A DNA stretch of 64,000 bases from Bemisia tabaci (lineage: Eukaryota; Arthropoda; Insecta; Hemiptera; Aleyrodidae), in the NCBI RefSeq assembly GCF_918797505.1, contig NC_092795.1, forward strand, positions 35,141,131 to 35,205,130. Direction: 5' to 3'. Position numbers and translations under genes: made by a program. Below the pieces are notes generated by a model. The model searched no databases and had not been told where the DNA came from. It saw only the letters and a list, made by a program, of their open reading frames with translations. This document shows positions 49,614 through 60,590 of this stretch, in pieces. The stretch's first letter is position 1; every line of letters begins with the position of its first letter.

Positions 49614-52305
49614 GGATCTGCTTATGGAATGTTAGTAGCTCACATAAGAGTCATGAAGTAAGAAATTTGCACCGCGCAACTAATATTTGCATGTATTTCG
49701 ATGAGCAATTATTGTGTGAAACTATGTCTCTCATGCAAAATTTGGAGGAATCTACGTCTCAGATCATCCGAATCGAAACTGCGTCATCATTCATGCGCTC
49801 AGCGAGGAATCAGTGAGCGTTTTCATGCATCGTTGAGCGATTGACTTTGATCGAGTTCCACTACCCGCCCACTCGCCGACAGGTTTTCATCCTCAATCAA
49901 CCGACACGATAGAAAAAGTGCAGCGAAATTGGAGGCGCAAATTCCGCGAATGGTTGAACTGTGCTGCAAGACTTGGAGACCGACGAATATATTGTCGATT
50001 CAACACAAAAACCAGAAAGTTAAATTAGTGGGATTGAAAATTCATTAAACTGTTTTTCTGTGAGCCCTCGTTTTTCAGCGGTCATCACAATCCATATAGT
50101 AGAATTACTAAACGTAGTAAATTGAGTGTTCATCTGGGTGTATGAAAAATACTCAATAAATATAAAGTTACTTGTCTTTATCTCATCAATATTTCGTTAA
50201 ATTAAGTTAAAGGTTTGATTAACAGAACTTTCAAAGTCATTAAACCTGCTACCAAATCGTGCCAATTATAGGTGTGGGAATCTGAATTCAGTGTTAACGG
50301 TTGCTTCGGATCAACGGCAGGGCAAAATTTTCAAACTTCAAGTTGACGAGAAAATCCTTGGTTATGGTAATTGATGAAAATACCCTCCAATAATATTCCG
50401 TTTCACATGCAGGGACGGAACTCTTCCTAACTTACAAGACTTCGCTTTTCACGCAGGACTAGGTAAAATATGATTTGTAAGAGTTGATGTGAACCCAATG
50501 ATTTCTTTTAACTAAATAATATTCCATTTCTTTAAAAAAAAAAATAAAAATAAATGAATAAAAAAAAACGGTTTTATGCGTCGAACAATACGCTGCGGAA
50601 AGCACATCTTCAGGATAAGTTGGTTCATCGGCCTAAAAAAAATCTCCATCAAATCAAACAGTCTTCACGACAGATGATCTTTCCGACAATTGATATTATA
50701 GAATGTATAAATAATCCTCATAGTATGATACCCGTAAGTTCTCATCGTGCGTCGATGAGTTTAATCTTGGGCGAAGGGCGCGCTCCAACGCTCTGATGAA
50801 TAGCCGAAACTCCATGCCTATCCCAACGAATCCTGATTTCCATCTCCTCTCGTCGTCCGGCTCAGCGGGCTAACAATCGAAATGACCCGTGTTATCCCGT
50901 CCATTATCGGAGCGGAGGAGTGAGAATGGGCCTAATGACCGATAAAATCGTGTCGACGTGTTCGACAACGGACTGACAAATTAAGTGACACGCGACCACA
51001 GATCATAGACTTTTACGAGGACCACTCAGCTGGATTCGGGGCTTTGATCATCAATCATCTGTCGAAACCGTGAGAGCTTTCGGTAAACATAGTGCGCAGG
51101 TCCTGCATGGCGCATGCGTGCCGTCCCGCCGGCTTTCATCTCATAATGCGTTGTTCTGGGGTATACTCTTTAGGCTTTCGTGAAAGTTGCATAGCATCGC
51201 TGGGTTTTTTTTGGTCATCCAATTCCATCTGTGTAAAGGATTGACTCAATGGATTGAATACGGAATGAAAAAGAAAAAAACGGAAATTGATACAGGCAAA
51301 GGAACGAAGGACAACTCCTTTTGTTGAATTTCATGAGAAAAATCAAGAAATTACTGCTAAATATATGATTTCTTAATGTAGATAAGAGAAGACCACTATT
51401 TCAGATTTCTCGATTACGAACCTGTACTTAAACTCAAACGTTTTGGTGATAAAAGTACCATCAATACAAAGAAAGTTCAAGGCTTACTTTAAAGCAATGG
51501 CATTTTACTCTGTAGAGGATTATTTTCCCTTTAAACAGTTTTCGTTGAGAGGCTTATTGAAATTCTCTTCGTGTATTTCAGAACACGTAAGATTCCTTGA
51601 AAATATATGTTTGACATGTTGCTGTACTCAGATTTTTAGATTAGACACAATAATTTCGAAAAGTGAAAATTCGAAGTGTACAGAGATCGCAATGGCGCCA
51701 GCGTGAGTGTTGACAATCCGAGGCTGACAGATTCCAGTCCAGTCTGTATTCTGACTACCGTTTGGAGCAATGAGCGATAACATCAGATGAATTTGGGCCG
51801 GTGTGGTCCAGACGGAAGAAGCTCAACCACTTTCGGATATGAGTCAAGGCTAGTGGCCACCAGCCACCCATTACAAGAAAAAAGTTGCCAGTTTTCTGGC
51901 GTCGTATTGTAAATCATTAAAAAAAAGGTTCCAACGTCCTGTGACAGGGAACATTCTGTTAAGCCCATGTGTGAACTTCACTTTAATCTTGGAGCCTTAC
52001 TTAGTCTCGTTCACTACACGTGACTAATGATATTTTAAAAATAAATAAAAATGGCGGAAATGTTTAAACGTCGTATGGCGCTTGTGATACTTTGGCCGGA
52101 AGGTGACGATAAATCGAAGAATTCATTTAAATTAAAATTTTCAATGACGTTTTCTGATTGGTCAATGAAAGGACCAATGAGAATGCAAATTGACGCTACT
52201 TGCTCACAAAAAACGGCCTCTATTTTTTAATATAGTAAGGAAAGTGTTCCTACGAGTGCTAGCCCTTAGATTGAGTTATATTCACTAAGACATAGAGAGA
52301 CAATA

Positions 52306-52536
52306 CACTGGGAAAAAAACACATTGGATCTAAAGTCCAGACTCTTGAAAACATTGACAAGAAAAAGGACTCTTGATTCAATCAGATTCAAGCTTAAATC
52401 AAAAGGAAATCCGCTCCAGTTAAGATGCTTGGCTCTTGATTTAAGCTAAAATCTGATTGAATCAAGAGTATTTTTTCTTGTCGATGTTTTTAAGAGTCTG
52501 GACTCTAGATCCAATGTGTTTTTTTTTTTTCCAGTG
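52306..52536. mobile_element. CACTGG-ended MITE, copy 2 (231 bp)
   Basis: TA|CACTGGGAAAAAAACACATT at the left, and TTTTTTTTCCAGTG|TA at the right. It matches 45835-46068 along its length, including AAAAGGAAATCCGCTCC and the central AAGCTTAAATC/AAGCTAAAATC. The TA flanks confirm a 2-bp duplication. Confidence 0.9.
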
Positions 52537-52800
52537 TACTATTCTGATGTACACGAATTAGTAGCAGAGGCAAAAATAATACATCCAATTAATTTTGTCA
52601 AAAAGTGGATTTTGGTTAGAGTTAGTTCTGCTTTTCTCGGCTTGACCGTGAACTTGGGCGTTCGAGTGACCGGGGGAGGGAGTCGGATGGTCAGTGTCAG
52701 TCCATTGATGGTGGGGGCCTACTGGGCCGAGCGACGCTCAGCTGTGAGAATTGTAAACAACATTCCTATACGATAGTATGACCTCTATTCAGCCGCCGCC
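52537..52800. other. No gene recognised; GC-richer flank
   Basis: An 86-codon + frame (52516-52776) begins in the T run of the preceding MITE and has no known motif. Confidence 0.4.
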
Positions 52801-52930
52801 AGCGCATTGCCGGGCCGTGGCCGCGGTGCGGCGCGGCGGTAAAAAGTCCCGGAGCGGGTTTTGAACCGGGCGCTCCCCGATTGGGACGGTCGACTTCGCG
52901 CCACACAGCATGGATTGCCACGTCATCCCA
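52800..52930 (-). repeat. tRNA-like sequence on minus strand (possible SINE head)
   Basis: Read on the minus strand, TGGCGCGAAGTCG (A-box-like, about 52892-52904) is followed by GGTTCAAAACC (52860-52870), an exact B box inside a CCCGGTTC...CTCCGGG T-arm-like context. A clean acceptor stem is lacking, so it is not an intact tRNA. The downstream GC-rich stretch (GCCGCGCCGCACC) could be a SINE body. Confidence 0.4.
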
Positions 52931-52956
52931 TCCAAGTTCCCTATCCGTCTTTTGGT

Positions 52957-52985
52957 CAGGGCCGGATTTAAAATTTTTGGGCTCA
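52957..52985 (+). mobile_element. Lone hAT-like end (CAGGGCCGGATTTAAA)
   Basis: CAGGGCCGGATTTAAAATTT closely matches the tip of the hAT element ending at 40182. No partner end was found within the next few kilobases, so this is probably a truncated copy. Confidence 0.45.
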
Positions 52986-53009
52986 TTGGTTTGCGGTCAG
53001 AGACAGGAG

Positions 53010-53332
53010 AAGACCCTCCACTGGCCTCCTAGCGACAGGTGGAAGCTTTTACTTTCCGGGTTTCAACAATTCCTTATGGACAATTATAAGGGAGCAACAG
53101 TCATCATCCTAATTTCGGCTGTTGACTTACCTACATGGTCGATGATGAGCTTCGGATGACGTCATGAGCCAAACAAGTTTCCCAAACGTCGGCCATTTTC
53201 GGCGTGTTTGCAAAACGAAACTGCCAACACGTTGTTGAACATCAACCATGTAGGTAAGTCAACAGTAGAGTGCTGAAGTCCCGCAAGTAAAAGCTTCCAC
53301 AACGGCCAAGATACTAGTGAAGGGTCACTTGT
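53010..53332. mobile_element. Palindromic MITE, about 320 bp
   Basis: The arms pair through GACCCT.CACT tips, GTGGAAGCTTTTACTT/AAGTAAAAGCTTCCAC, and GTTGACTTACCTACATGG/CCATGTAGGTAAGTCAAC. No clear target duplication and no coding capacity. Confidence 0.82.
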
Positions 53333-53406
53333 CTTTGTTTGCAGTGCGCACACCTCGTGAAGTGCACTTCCCCGAAGAACGGGGGTAAGGGGGTGAACTT
53401 AGCACA

Positions 53407-53680
53407 GCGGGCTCATTGTTGAAATCGATAGACAAAGCTATAGACAAAGAAGACATAGGTAGTATAAAGCATTCTTATTTGTTGAAATGGGTGGTTCTTA
53501 TAGACTGAGGGGGTTAATGACGGACTAACTGTGGGGTCTCTCGTGGGCTGCTGTTAGTTAGTCTATTACCTACATCCTGTGTCCATTGCAACCGCCCGCT
53601 TCTACCAATAGGAACCCTCCATATCTCTTGTGTCTTCTTTGTCTATAGCTTTGTCTATAAATTTCAACAATCAGACCCCA
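53407..53680. mobile_element. MITE, GATTGTTGAAAT-ended family, copy 3 (274 bp)
   Basis: Starts GCGGGCTCATTGTTGAAATC and ends with the inverse of GGGGTCTGATTGTTGAAATT. GATAGACAAAGCTATAGACA (left) pairs with TGTCTATAGCTTTGTCTATA (right). Same length as copy 2. Confidence 0.87.
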
Positions 53681-53820
53681 GGAAGGTGAGCTTCAACAAT
53701 ATTTGAAAACCATGCTTGAACTCAGCTGGATGCAATTTTGGCACAATTTTTAAGGAAAAAGAAGGAGAGCGATTCACGTGTAGACTTAATTTTTCTTGTG
53801 TGCATCGTGTTCTACGTGAA

Positions 53821-55164
53821 AGAGCGACGCCAAGAATGGCACAATTTGGGCCAGAAGGGATTTTTCCGAAACCGGGCCCAAACGATACCTTATGATACCC
53901 TAAGACTCTGGTAAAAATTTTAGCTGGAGTATACGCACGGTTTTTGAGAAATGAGGGGGCAAAGTTGCCAAATTGCTATCATTCTGGACAGCATTTCTAC
54001 AGCAAAAAGACGGGAAAAATGGACGAAAAAGTTACACCTTTGATGGGTTTCGGCTGTAAATGTTCTCATTGGGCCCCCAAGCATTTAACTGTGTTCAGTT
54101 TCAAAAATTTTGGTCTCACAGTGGTCTAAAATGGTGGGAAATCGTCGACGAATCAGGATTCTTTGTCAAATTTTTAGAAATGGAGTAAAATTGTCGGTCG
54201 CTGCTGCAGTTTTCATGGCTAACAATGTTCGTATCGGTCATCAATGCATGAAATTGTGTTCAGCTTCACTAATTTACATCGCACAGTGGTCAAAAATGGG
54301 GGAATTAGTAGACAAATTACGATCCTCTGTCAAACTTTTTAAAAATGAAGTGAAACTGTTGGTCCCCAGTAGAGTTTAGATCCCGGAAAAATTCTTTCAA
54401 TTCTTTTTTTGACTATTTAAATCTTTTTTTAATTTTTTCTCTCCATTTTTCCTTCTTTTTTTTAAATTTCTGAAAGTTTGCATATTTTATTGAGATAATG
54501 CTACAAAGTCTATTCTATGACAAAGTTCTATAAACAATACGGTCTGACATGTAGTAATAATCAAAAAAATTAAAAACATGAATTTTTCCGGGATCTAAAC
54601 TCTACTGGGGACCAACAGTTTCACTTCATTTTTAAAAAGTTTGACAGAGGATCTTAATTTGTCCACTAATTCCCCCATTTTCGACCACTGTGCGATGTAA
54701 ATTTGTGAAGCTGAACACAATTTCATGCATTGATGACCGATACGAACATTGTTAGCCATGAAAACTGCAGCAGACCGACAAGTTTACCTCCATTTCTAAA
54801 AATTTGACAAAGAATCCTGATTTGTCGACGATTTCCCCCCATTTTGGACCACTGTGCGACCAAAATTTTTGAAACTGAACACAGTTAAATGCTTGGGGGC
54901 TCAATGAGAACATTTACAGCCGAAACCCATCAAAGGTGTAACTTTTTCGTCCATTTTTCCCATCTTTTTGCTGTAGAAATGCTGTCCAGAATGATGGCGA
55001 TTTGGTAACTTTGCCCCCTCATTTCTCAAAAACCGTGCGTATACTCAAGCTAAAATTTTTACTAGAGTTTTAGGGTATCATCAGGTATCGTTTGGGCCCG
55101 GTTTCAGAAAAATCCCTTCTGGCCCAAATTGTGCCAAAAAACGGTGGTTTTTGGCGTCGCTCTT
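53821..55164. repeat. Large inverted repeat, arms about 575 bp (hairpin-RNA candidate)
   Basis: The left arm (53821-54394) and right arm (54580-55164) are inverse copies with only scattered mismatches and small indels. Landmarks include GGCCCAAATTGTGCC, GTATACGCACGGTTTTTGAG, TTACACCTTTGATGGGTTTC and CCCCAGTAGAGTTTAGATCC with their complements. The spacer of about 185 bp is AT-rich, and its edges also pair weakly. Each arm contains two diverged direct units (offset 165 bp, GTGGTC.AAAATGG.GG). No terminal repeats of a known transposon were seen. A transcript across it would fold into one long duplex. The two + frames inside the left arm (53944-54379) are not gene-like. Confidence 0.93.
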
Positions 55165-55992
55165 TTAGTCACGAAACATGTATCAGAATGTTGAAATTCG
55201 TACCTTGTCTAGTAGCCCATTACATTTCGGTTCTCGTAAACTAAATGATACCTAAAAGTGGGAGCATGACTCTGAAATAATTTTGTTAGTGGAGGTTGGA
55301 AGCTGCGCAAGACATGCTCGGACAACACCGCCGCAGTTCAGATTAGCTTACACATGCGCAGAGTGATAAAAGTTGCTCGTGAGCTTTGATTTCACTTTTG
55401 AGGTTCCTTCCCACGTTTTTGGCGGATCTAAACGAATGAGTCCCGGAAACCAAGCAATTGAACTTTCAATGACGCAATGTTCGTGAAATTATTGAGACGC
55501 GGAAATGCATGCATCAAGTTGATAATTGTAATATCCGCATTCCAAAAATTTTAGAAGGTTTTTTTCTTTATTTTATTTTATTTATTAAATAAAAAAGAAA
55601 GACGAATTGAGAATATAATTTCTCAGGAAAAATTCTCCAATAACATTGATAAGTTTTTCTTAGCACGACTTTTAAACCCGCATAATTTCTTGCAACTTCT
55701 TGTTGGCCTCATATACGCCAGGCCGGTGATTCTGAAAAATATTGCCTGCGTGTCTAACTATGCAACACGCATATAAAAGAGAGGTATATTGATTGCTCTT
55801 CTGTAAAGGTTTCTTTTTTGAAAAGGTCACCGATTTGAGTGTGATGTGCTTTAAAATTTTACTTTTTTATCTCAAAGTATAACGACATTTTTCGAGTTAC
55901 ATTTTGAGAAACGAGAGTTATTCAATTAAACCCGAGTGCCTGTTGAGGGAAGTTGTTTAAATTCACAATGTCGAAGCAGCACATTACCTACT
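55165..55992. other. No gene recognised
   Basis: AT-rich, no structure identified apart from TTTTATTTTATTTTATTTAT near 55567. Confidence 0.45.
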
Positions 55993-56322
55993 TGGTAAAA
56001 AAATTGAAATAATCGAGCTGCAAGCCAAAAAAATTAAAGGAATAACATTTCAAACTACATAGAGATGAGAAATACTAAAAAACTTACAGAAAACAAAACG
56101 AAACAAACGTTTCGACCGCCATAACTGCGGTCTTCTTCAGTGCAACAGGTGGAAACATTTTACAAAAACAAATTTAAAAAGTGAAAGTTTGTAAGTGAAA
56201 GAAGTAAGTGAAAGTCGTAAGTAACCCTGTAAGTTTTTTCATATTTCTCATCTCTATGTAGTTTGAAATATTATTTCTTTAATTTTTTTGGCTTGTAGCT
56301 CGATTATTTCAATCTTTTTACC
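55993..56322. mobile_element. Palindromic element (about 330 bp) with an internal ribozyme-like motif
   Basis: The arms of about 100 bp pair: GGTAAAAAAATTGAAATAAT with ATTATTTCAATCTTTTTACC, and CATTTCAAACTACATAGAGA with its inverse near 56252-56271. The unpaired middle carries the motif at 56109-56140 annotated separately. No reading frame. Confidence 0.85.
56109..56140 (-). ncRNA. Hammerhead-like core motif (CTGAAGA-stem-GAAAC)
   Basis: On the minus strand: CTGAAGA, A, then GACCGC AGTTAT GGCGGTC, then GAAAC. The order of CUGANGA, a 6-bp stem II and GAAAC is that of a hammerhead core. ACG/CGT next to GAAAC could be a 3-bp stem III. A convincing stem I is not visible, so activity is doubtful. 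Hammerhead motifs are known in Penelope-like and other retroelements. Confidence 0.3.
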
Positions 56323-58573
56323 ACGTTCTGTGAAAGCCAGCCTAATTGGCATTTAAATGTATTACCTTCTTAGTTTTGAATTTTGACCAAAAAGACCGCT
56401 CACCACTCATACCGCTTGTGCGTTACTTGTGACACATCAGCGTGTTCCAAGAAACTGATCGATGTGTTTAAAATTTTATAGTGCTTTCCACTGCATGGTT
56501 TTGATATAATGCTCTCACAAAAAATCCAATAGCGAGGGGAGGCTCTGGAGAAGAGTTCATTAAAACACCTGTTTAATTTTTTTCAGTCAGTTTCTGTCGC
56601 TTACAGCATGAGACCCCCCGTGAACTTTGACGTAGGTCATGTGAGAGTTTTCAAACGAATCCGACAACTGCACGGCTCGAACCGTGCTATCTTGTTCGTT
56701 CTTGCTTTTTAAAACTCGAGTTTTGATTGACTGCATAATTAAACGAATTATGTTGAACCGACGCACGGTACAGTATCTAATTTCAATGAGCTGTCCACTG
56801 CTGGAGAAACGCATCTTCTCTCGCCTGTTCAAAGATACGGTGAATAAGCGGCTTAATTGAATAAACTGTCCACGGGCCTTGATTTTGAATTTCGATTGAC
56901 GTTCGAAATCCTAAGGATTAATTTTCACGTGAGCGCAGTCTACTCTTACCCATGAAAATGAGAAGATTTAGCCTTGAAACCTGCTGGATAGGCTACATTA
57001 GATTTTCATGTATCACTTAATAAGTATGCTAAATTTTGGCCTTTCCACGTAAACAGGTATTTTGGTGAATGCATAGGGAAAATCCAAAGTCGGAGAGAAT
57101 ATTGGAAGAACATTTTAAAGGTATTTTCAAGTAATTGATAACATATCTTAGGCTAAAGAGGTTAGTATTTTAAGAATTAAAAGCGTTTTTGATTAAAACC
57201 TAAACTTAAGAGAAGTCAGTCAAACAATGGAAAATTTTACCAGCTGGCTTGAAAAAAAATGACGAAATTCAGAAGAATTTTGCGCTTTCATAGGAATTTT
57301 TGATTATTAATAAATTAGTGATTCAAAATGCCAATTTACATTTTACAGACATTTTCAAGGAATACGGCCAGATAGTTTTTTTGTTTATTTCTTAGTTTGC
57401 CTTTGTTTAGTCGTAAACCCAACATGCGCTCCCACAAAGCCGAATAGTGGGAAAACTCGGCAGTAGGCTTCACCGAGTAGGCCAGTGACTTCAGATCACT
57501 GTCAGTTTGCCTACAGTTTTCAATATAGGCAATATGACTCCGTTTATCGCAAACAATCGATTATGTATCAAAAAAGAGACCCGGCGCGCGCGGCGCCGCA
57601 CAGGAATCTCGGAATTCGGGACCTGGAAAATGCTTGAAAGTGGCGACAGCTCTCCCACTTGCATTACGGCTCTATGTACTCTATGGGGTGACTACATTGA
57701 TAAGATACCAGTTTTGGGGTCTCTGCAATATATTGCCGATGTTCTCTCCAGCATTTTTAGTTAATTATTTCCCGTTTGACAACAATGTTCCGTGAGGTCA
57801 GCCGCAATCAGTCACGGGTTAACTGCACCTCATCGGTTGCACTTTTGAGCTCGAGGCCCGGGGTGCCATCGCATCGCGGTGGCCGCTCGCACCGGAAACA
57901 GCCACTTGGATTTACGCCGGGATTATGTAAATGTTACCGGCACCGGCACCGTAAAAATGAAAAGGAGGGTTTTCGTGCGCCCGCCGGTCCCCGCGGCTTC
58001 CGAACCCTCGATTTCCCCGATTGCGGTTTCAACCGCTCGGGGTTTTCGGCCGAATCGTGAGTCGCCGTGATGCTTCCTTACTCGAGGACCATATTTTTAG
58101 CCGGTCGGAAAGGAGTTCCGCCCAGGACTCCTGGGTGATCATACCTCTCCTATCAATTAAATATAAAATTCGGATAGAGGGAAAGGCTAAGAAAACTAAA
58201 ATTACCAGAGGTAAAATTGTTCAAAAGGACTCCATAGTTTGATTATCTAAATCATAACATTTAATAAAATATTCAATACCAATAATAAACCGAAGCCAAC
58301 ACAACAAACACCAAAATTAATAAAATAATTAAAAACGAAAAATCGTAAGAAAATGTTATTTGTTCTGTGGTAAAACTAGCACTATTTTGAAACCTTATAT
58401 TACTCCACACTCTTATTTCTTGTTGTGTGGGGGCGAGCACGGTGTTTGCATAGTAGTGGCTGCTATATGAACTTGGCTGAGCAAGTAAAAGTTACAATTT
58501 TGGGAAGAAAAGGCCAATGTGTGAATCCGTTGTAAAAGTTCAGCCAGAGCAAATAGAAGAGTTGTTCATTATT
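56323..58573. other. No gene recognised; GC-rich island at 57570-58110
   Basis: The island is CpG-rich (GGCGCGCGCGGCGCCGC near 57582) with several short + frames (57507-58242), none recognisable. It lies upstream of the desaturase region on the same strand and could be a promoter for something, but no link is visible. Confidence 0.4.
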
Positions 58574-58818
58574 GTGCCGTGCTAAGCAAAACGTCGTATG
58601 AACCCTCATACGTTGCCAAATTTCCTTTGATAAATCACGAATTTCCGGCACAACTTATGGATATTTTTCTTCTAATTTTTTAGATAATTGTGCTCGCAAT
58701 TTAAACTAATACTATTTCAAGGACAAATATTCATAAATTTCCTCAATAATGATCATTTCATCGAAGGAGATTTGACAATTCTCGAAGGTTTATACGACGT
58801 TTTTCCGTAGCACGGCAG
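58574..58818. mobile_element. MITE family CTGCCGTGCTAAGG, copy 5 (245 bp)
   Basis: Starts TGTGCCGTGCTAAGCAAAAC and ends with the inverse of CTGCCGTGCTACGGAAAAAC, followed by TA. It keeps the best-preserved right tip in the window. The arms share CGTATGAACC and GCCAAATTTCCTTTGATAAA. Confidence 0.87.
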
Positions 58819-58866
58819 TATAGAAAATGGCTTGAAAATCACAATGAGCGCATCGGAAAAGTCTAA

Positions 58867-59284
58867 AATACACTCAAAAAAAAAAAAAAAAAAAAATTCC
58901 CTCGTAACTTCACAACCTTCGTAAGAAACGTGTATTTTCTAAGCTCCCTGCTTTAAAAATGTTACAACGGCACATGTGAACATTTAATAAGTTTAGTGGA
59001 GTCGTTCCATTCAACCCTTGCGCACTAGGATGCTACACAATATTCAACATGGCTGACGCTCCCGCGCGGAAATCGTGAGGAAGCACCTCGCACCGCGGTC
59101 TTTATCAATGCAAGGAAAATGTGATTTTAAACACGCCGTTTCATAAAATCCCGTTTCATCACGTGTCTTGGATTAGAACGACACCTCTTACGAAATGTTC
59201 ACCTGTGCCGTAGTAGCGTTTTTGAAGCGAGGAGCTTAAAAAACGCATATTTCCTACGCAGGTTGTGAAGTTAGGAGTGTATTT
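58867..59284. mobile_element. Foldback MITE with poly-A at its left end (about 418 bp)
   Basis: AATACACTC plus a 21-base A run (58876-58896), then ACTTCACAACCT, pair with GGTTGTGAAGTTAGGAGTGTATT at the right. Inner AATGTT.ACAACGGCACA.GTGAACATTT pairs with AAATGTTCAC.TGTGCCGTAGTAGC. The A run expanded after insertion, because the right end lacks its counterpart. Confidence 0.82.
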
Positions 59285-59554
59285 CAGATTTTCTCGATAC
59301 GCTTACCGTAATTTTTGATCCATTTTTTTAGAAGAAATAACTCTTCTTTTTGCTCTAGCCGAAATTTGCAATAGGTTCATTTGCTACAAGATAGTAAGGT
59401 GATATATTCCAGTTGATTACTTTCCTGCACATATTCGTATACGGATAATCTTTAGTACATTTTCAGTGAGGGATTGTCCGCATCGATGTTTAAAAAGTGG
59501 TTCCTCCACACACTGTGCTCTGCTCTCTCCTAGCACGGGAGTAAAACTTATTGT

Positions 59555-59833
59555 GCTGGTTACAAGCTCAAATTTCCATCAATTTTTGATCAAATGGTGA
59601 CTGGTGCGCACCATCTACCATCAAATTTCTGCGGCCTGCAACAATTTGATGGTAGTTGATGGAGCCGTGGGGCTCATCCTTCATCGGATTTACACACAAC
59701 CGTGCTTATTTTATGCTTATTTCAATCAACACGCTGTTTTAATTAATTATACTCATCAATCTAGATAACTCTCAACCGCCATCTTGGTCTTCATTTTGAT
59801 CGGAATTTGACGGAAATTTGAGCGTGTAACCAG
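59555..59833. mobile_element. MITE with CTGGTTACA ends (279 bp)
   Basis: CTGGTTACAAGCTCAAATTT at the left pairs with AAATTTGAGCGTGTAACCAG at the right. TCAAATTCCGATCAA-like inner sequence also pairs. A second hairpin (CTACCATCAAATT/AATTTGATGGTAG) sits inside. No target duplication resolved. Confidence 0.78.
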
Positions 59834-60330
59834 GCTATATCAGCGCTGGTTACTTTCGTTGGTAATCAATCTAAACCGATCAACGGTTCAAGTCCGGATT
59901 TCGGGTGATCCGGAAGGCGGATCACGCAGCCTGATTCCGCCTAATTTAATCCGCTAATTTACGCGGAGAATATTTATTGTCTCCGGCGAAAGCGCCGCAA
60001 GTCCCGTTCGAGGGAACGTTTCGATAGGTCGATGTTCTCGATAAATACGAGGGCTCTGCCCGGCGAGTGAAACGAGCTTCTGATAATCGAAGTGAGAATA
60101 ATCGATCGAGTGGAACGTGATGATATCTGTTCTGAAATTCAGCTCGTGATGGATGGCAGACGTCATCGATCGCGGACGGTTTTGCATTCTGACGGCGGGC
60201 AGGGACACTCCAAAATGACTTTCGAATTCGGGGTGAGGGGTCGGGTTAGAGATGAGGGAAAGGGCACCGTTTCTTTTTCGATTGCATTCCTCGCTTGGAT
60301 TCCGATCAGTATTTCTGTGGCCTTTATCTT
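59834..60330. other. No gene recognised; GC-richer region
   Basis: A 172-codon minus frame (59954-60472) and an 88-codon plus frame (60092-60358) overlap each other and the MITE fragment at 60331, and neither shows a domain. A GGTTCAAGTCC string (about 59883) is B-box-like but has no A box. The region could be the promoter of the downstream desaturase gene (speculation). Confidence 0.35.
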
Positions 60331-60395
60331 CACTGGAAAAAAAACACATTGGATCTAGAGTCCAGACTAGACATTGACAAGAAAAAATACTCTTC
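60331..60395. mobile_element. CACTGG-ended MITE, copy 3 (left-end fragment)
   Basis: CACTGGAAAAAAAACACATT, then GGATCTAGAGTCCAGACT, match copies 1 and 2. A small deletion before GACATTGACAAG follows, and the copy stops after AATACTCTTC. The right half is missing. Confidence 0.85.
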
Positions 60396-60590
60396 TTTGA
60401 GGACGACGAAGGCGAGTAAAAACTTGTAGAAAATTTCGTATTTGTGTGGAAAAAGAACCTTTTACCAATCATTGTATTTTCATAAAATGTTGGGAATAAT
60501 ATTTTAAGAGTAAGCTACATTCTAAAGTTCTTTTTTTTTTCATTTTAATTTATTTGCTTTATTAATTTGCTGGGATTTATTGTGTTTCAG

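Larger units (their letters stand above)
48410..52305. other. No gene recognised; spacer with microsatellites
   Basis: 48600-48960 is GC-richer with a 113-codon minus frame and an 82-codon plus frame over the same bases, neither recognisable. 49800-49960 and 50830-51130 also have balanced composition. I see no splice-supported exon. Confidence 0.4.

Noticed and set aside
53944..54379. Two overlapping + frames of 61 and 89 codons
   Set aside because: Both lie in one arm of the 1.34-kb inverted repeat, and no domain is visible.
59875..59905. GGTTCAAGTCC, a B-box match
   Set aside because: No A box at suitable spacing and no tRNA fold.
59954..60472. 172-codon minus strand reading frame
   Set aside because: It runs through the CACTGG MITE fragment and competes with a + frame over the same GC-rich bases. 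No domain seen.
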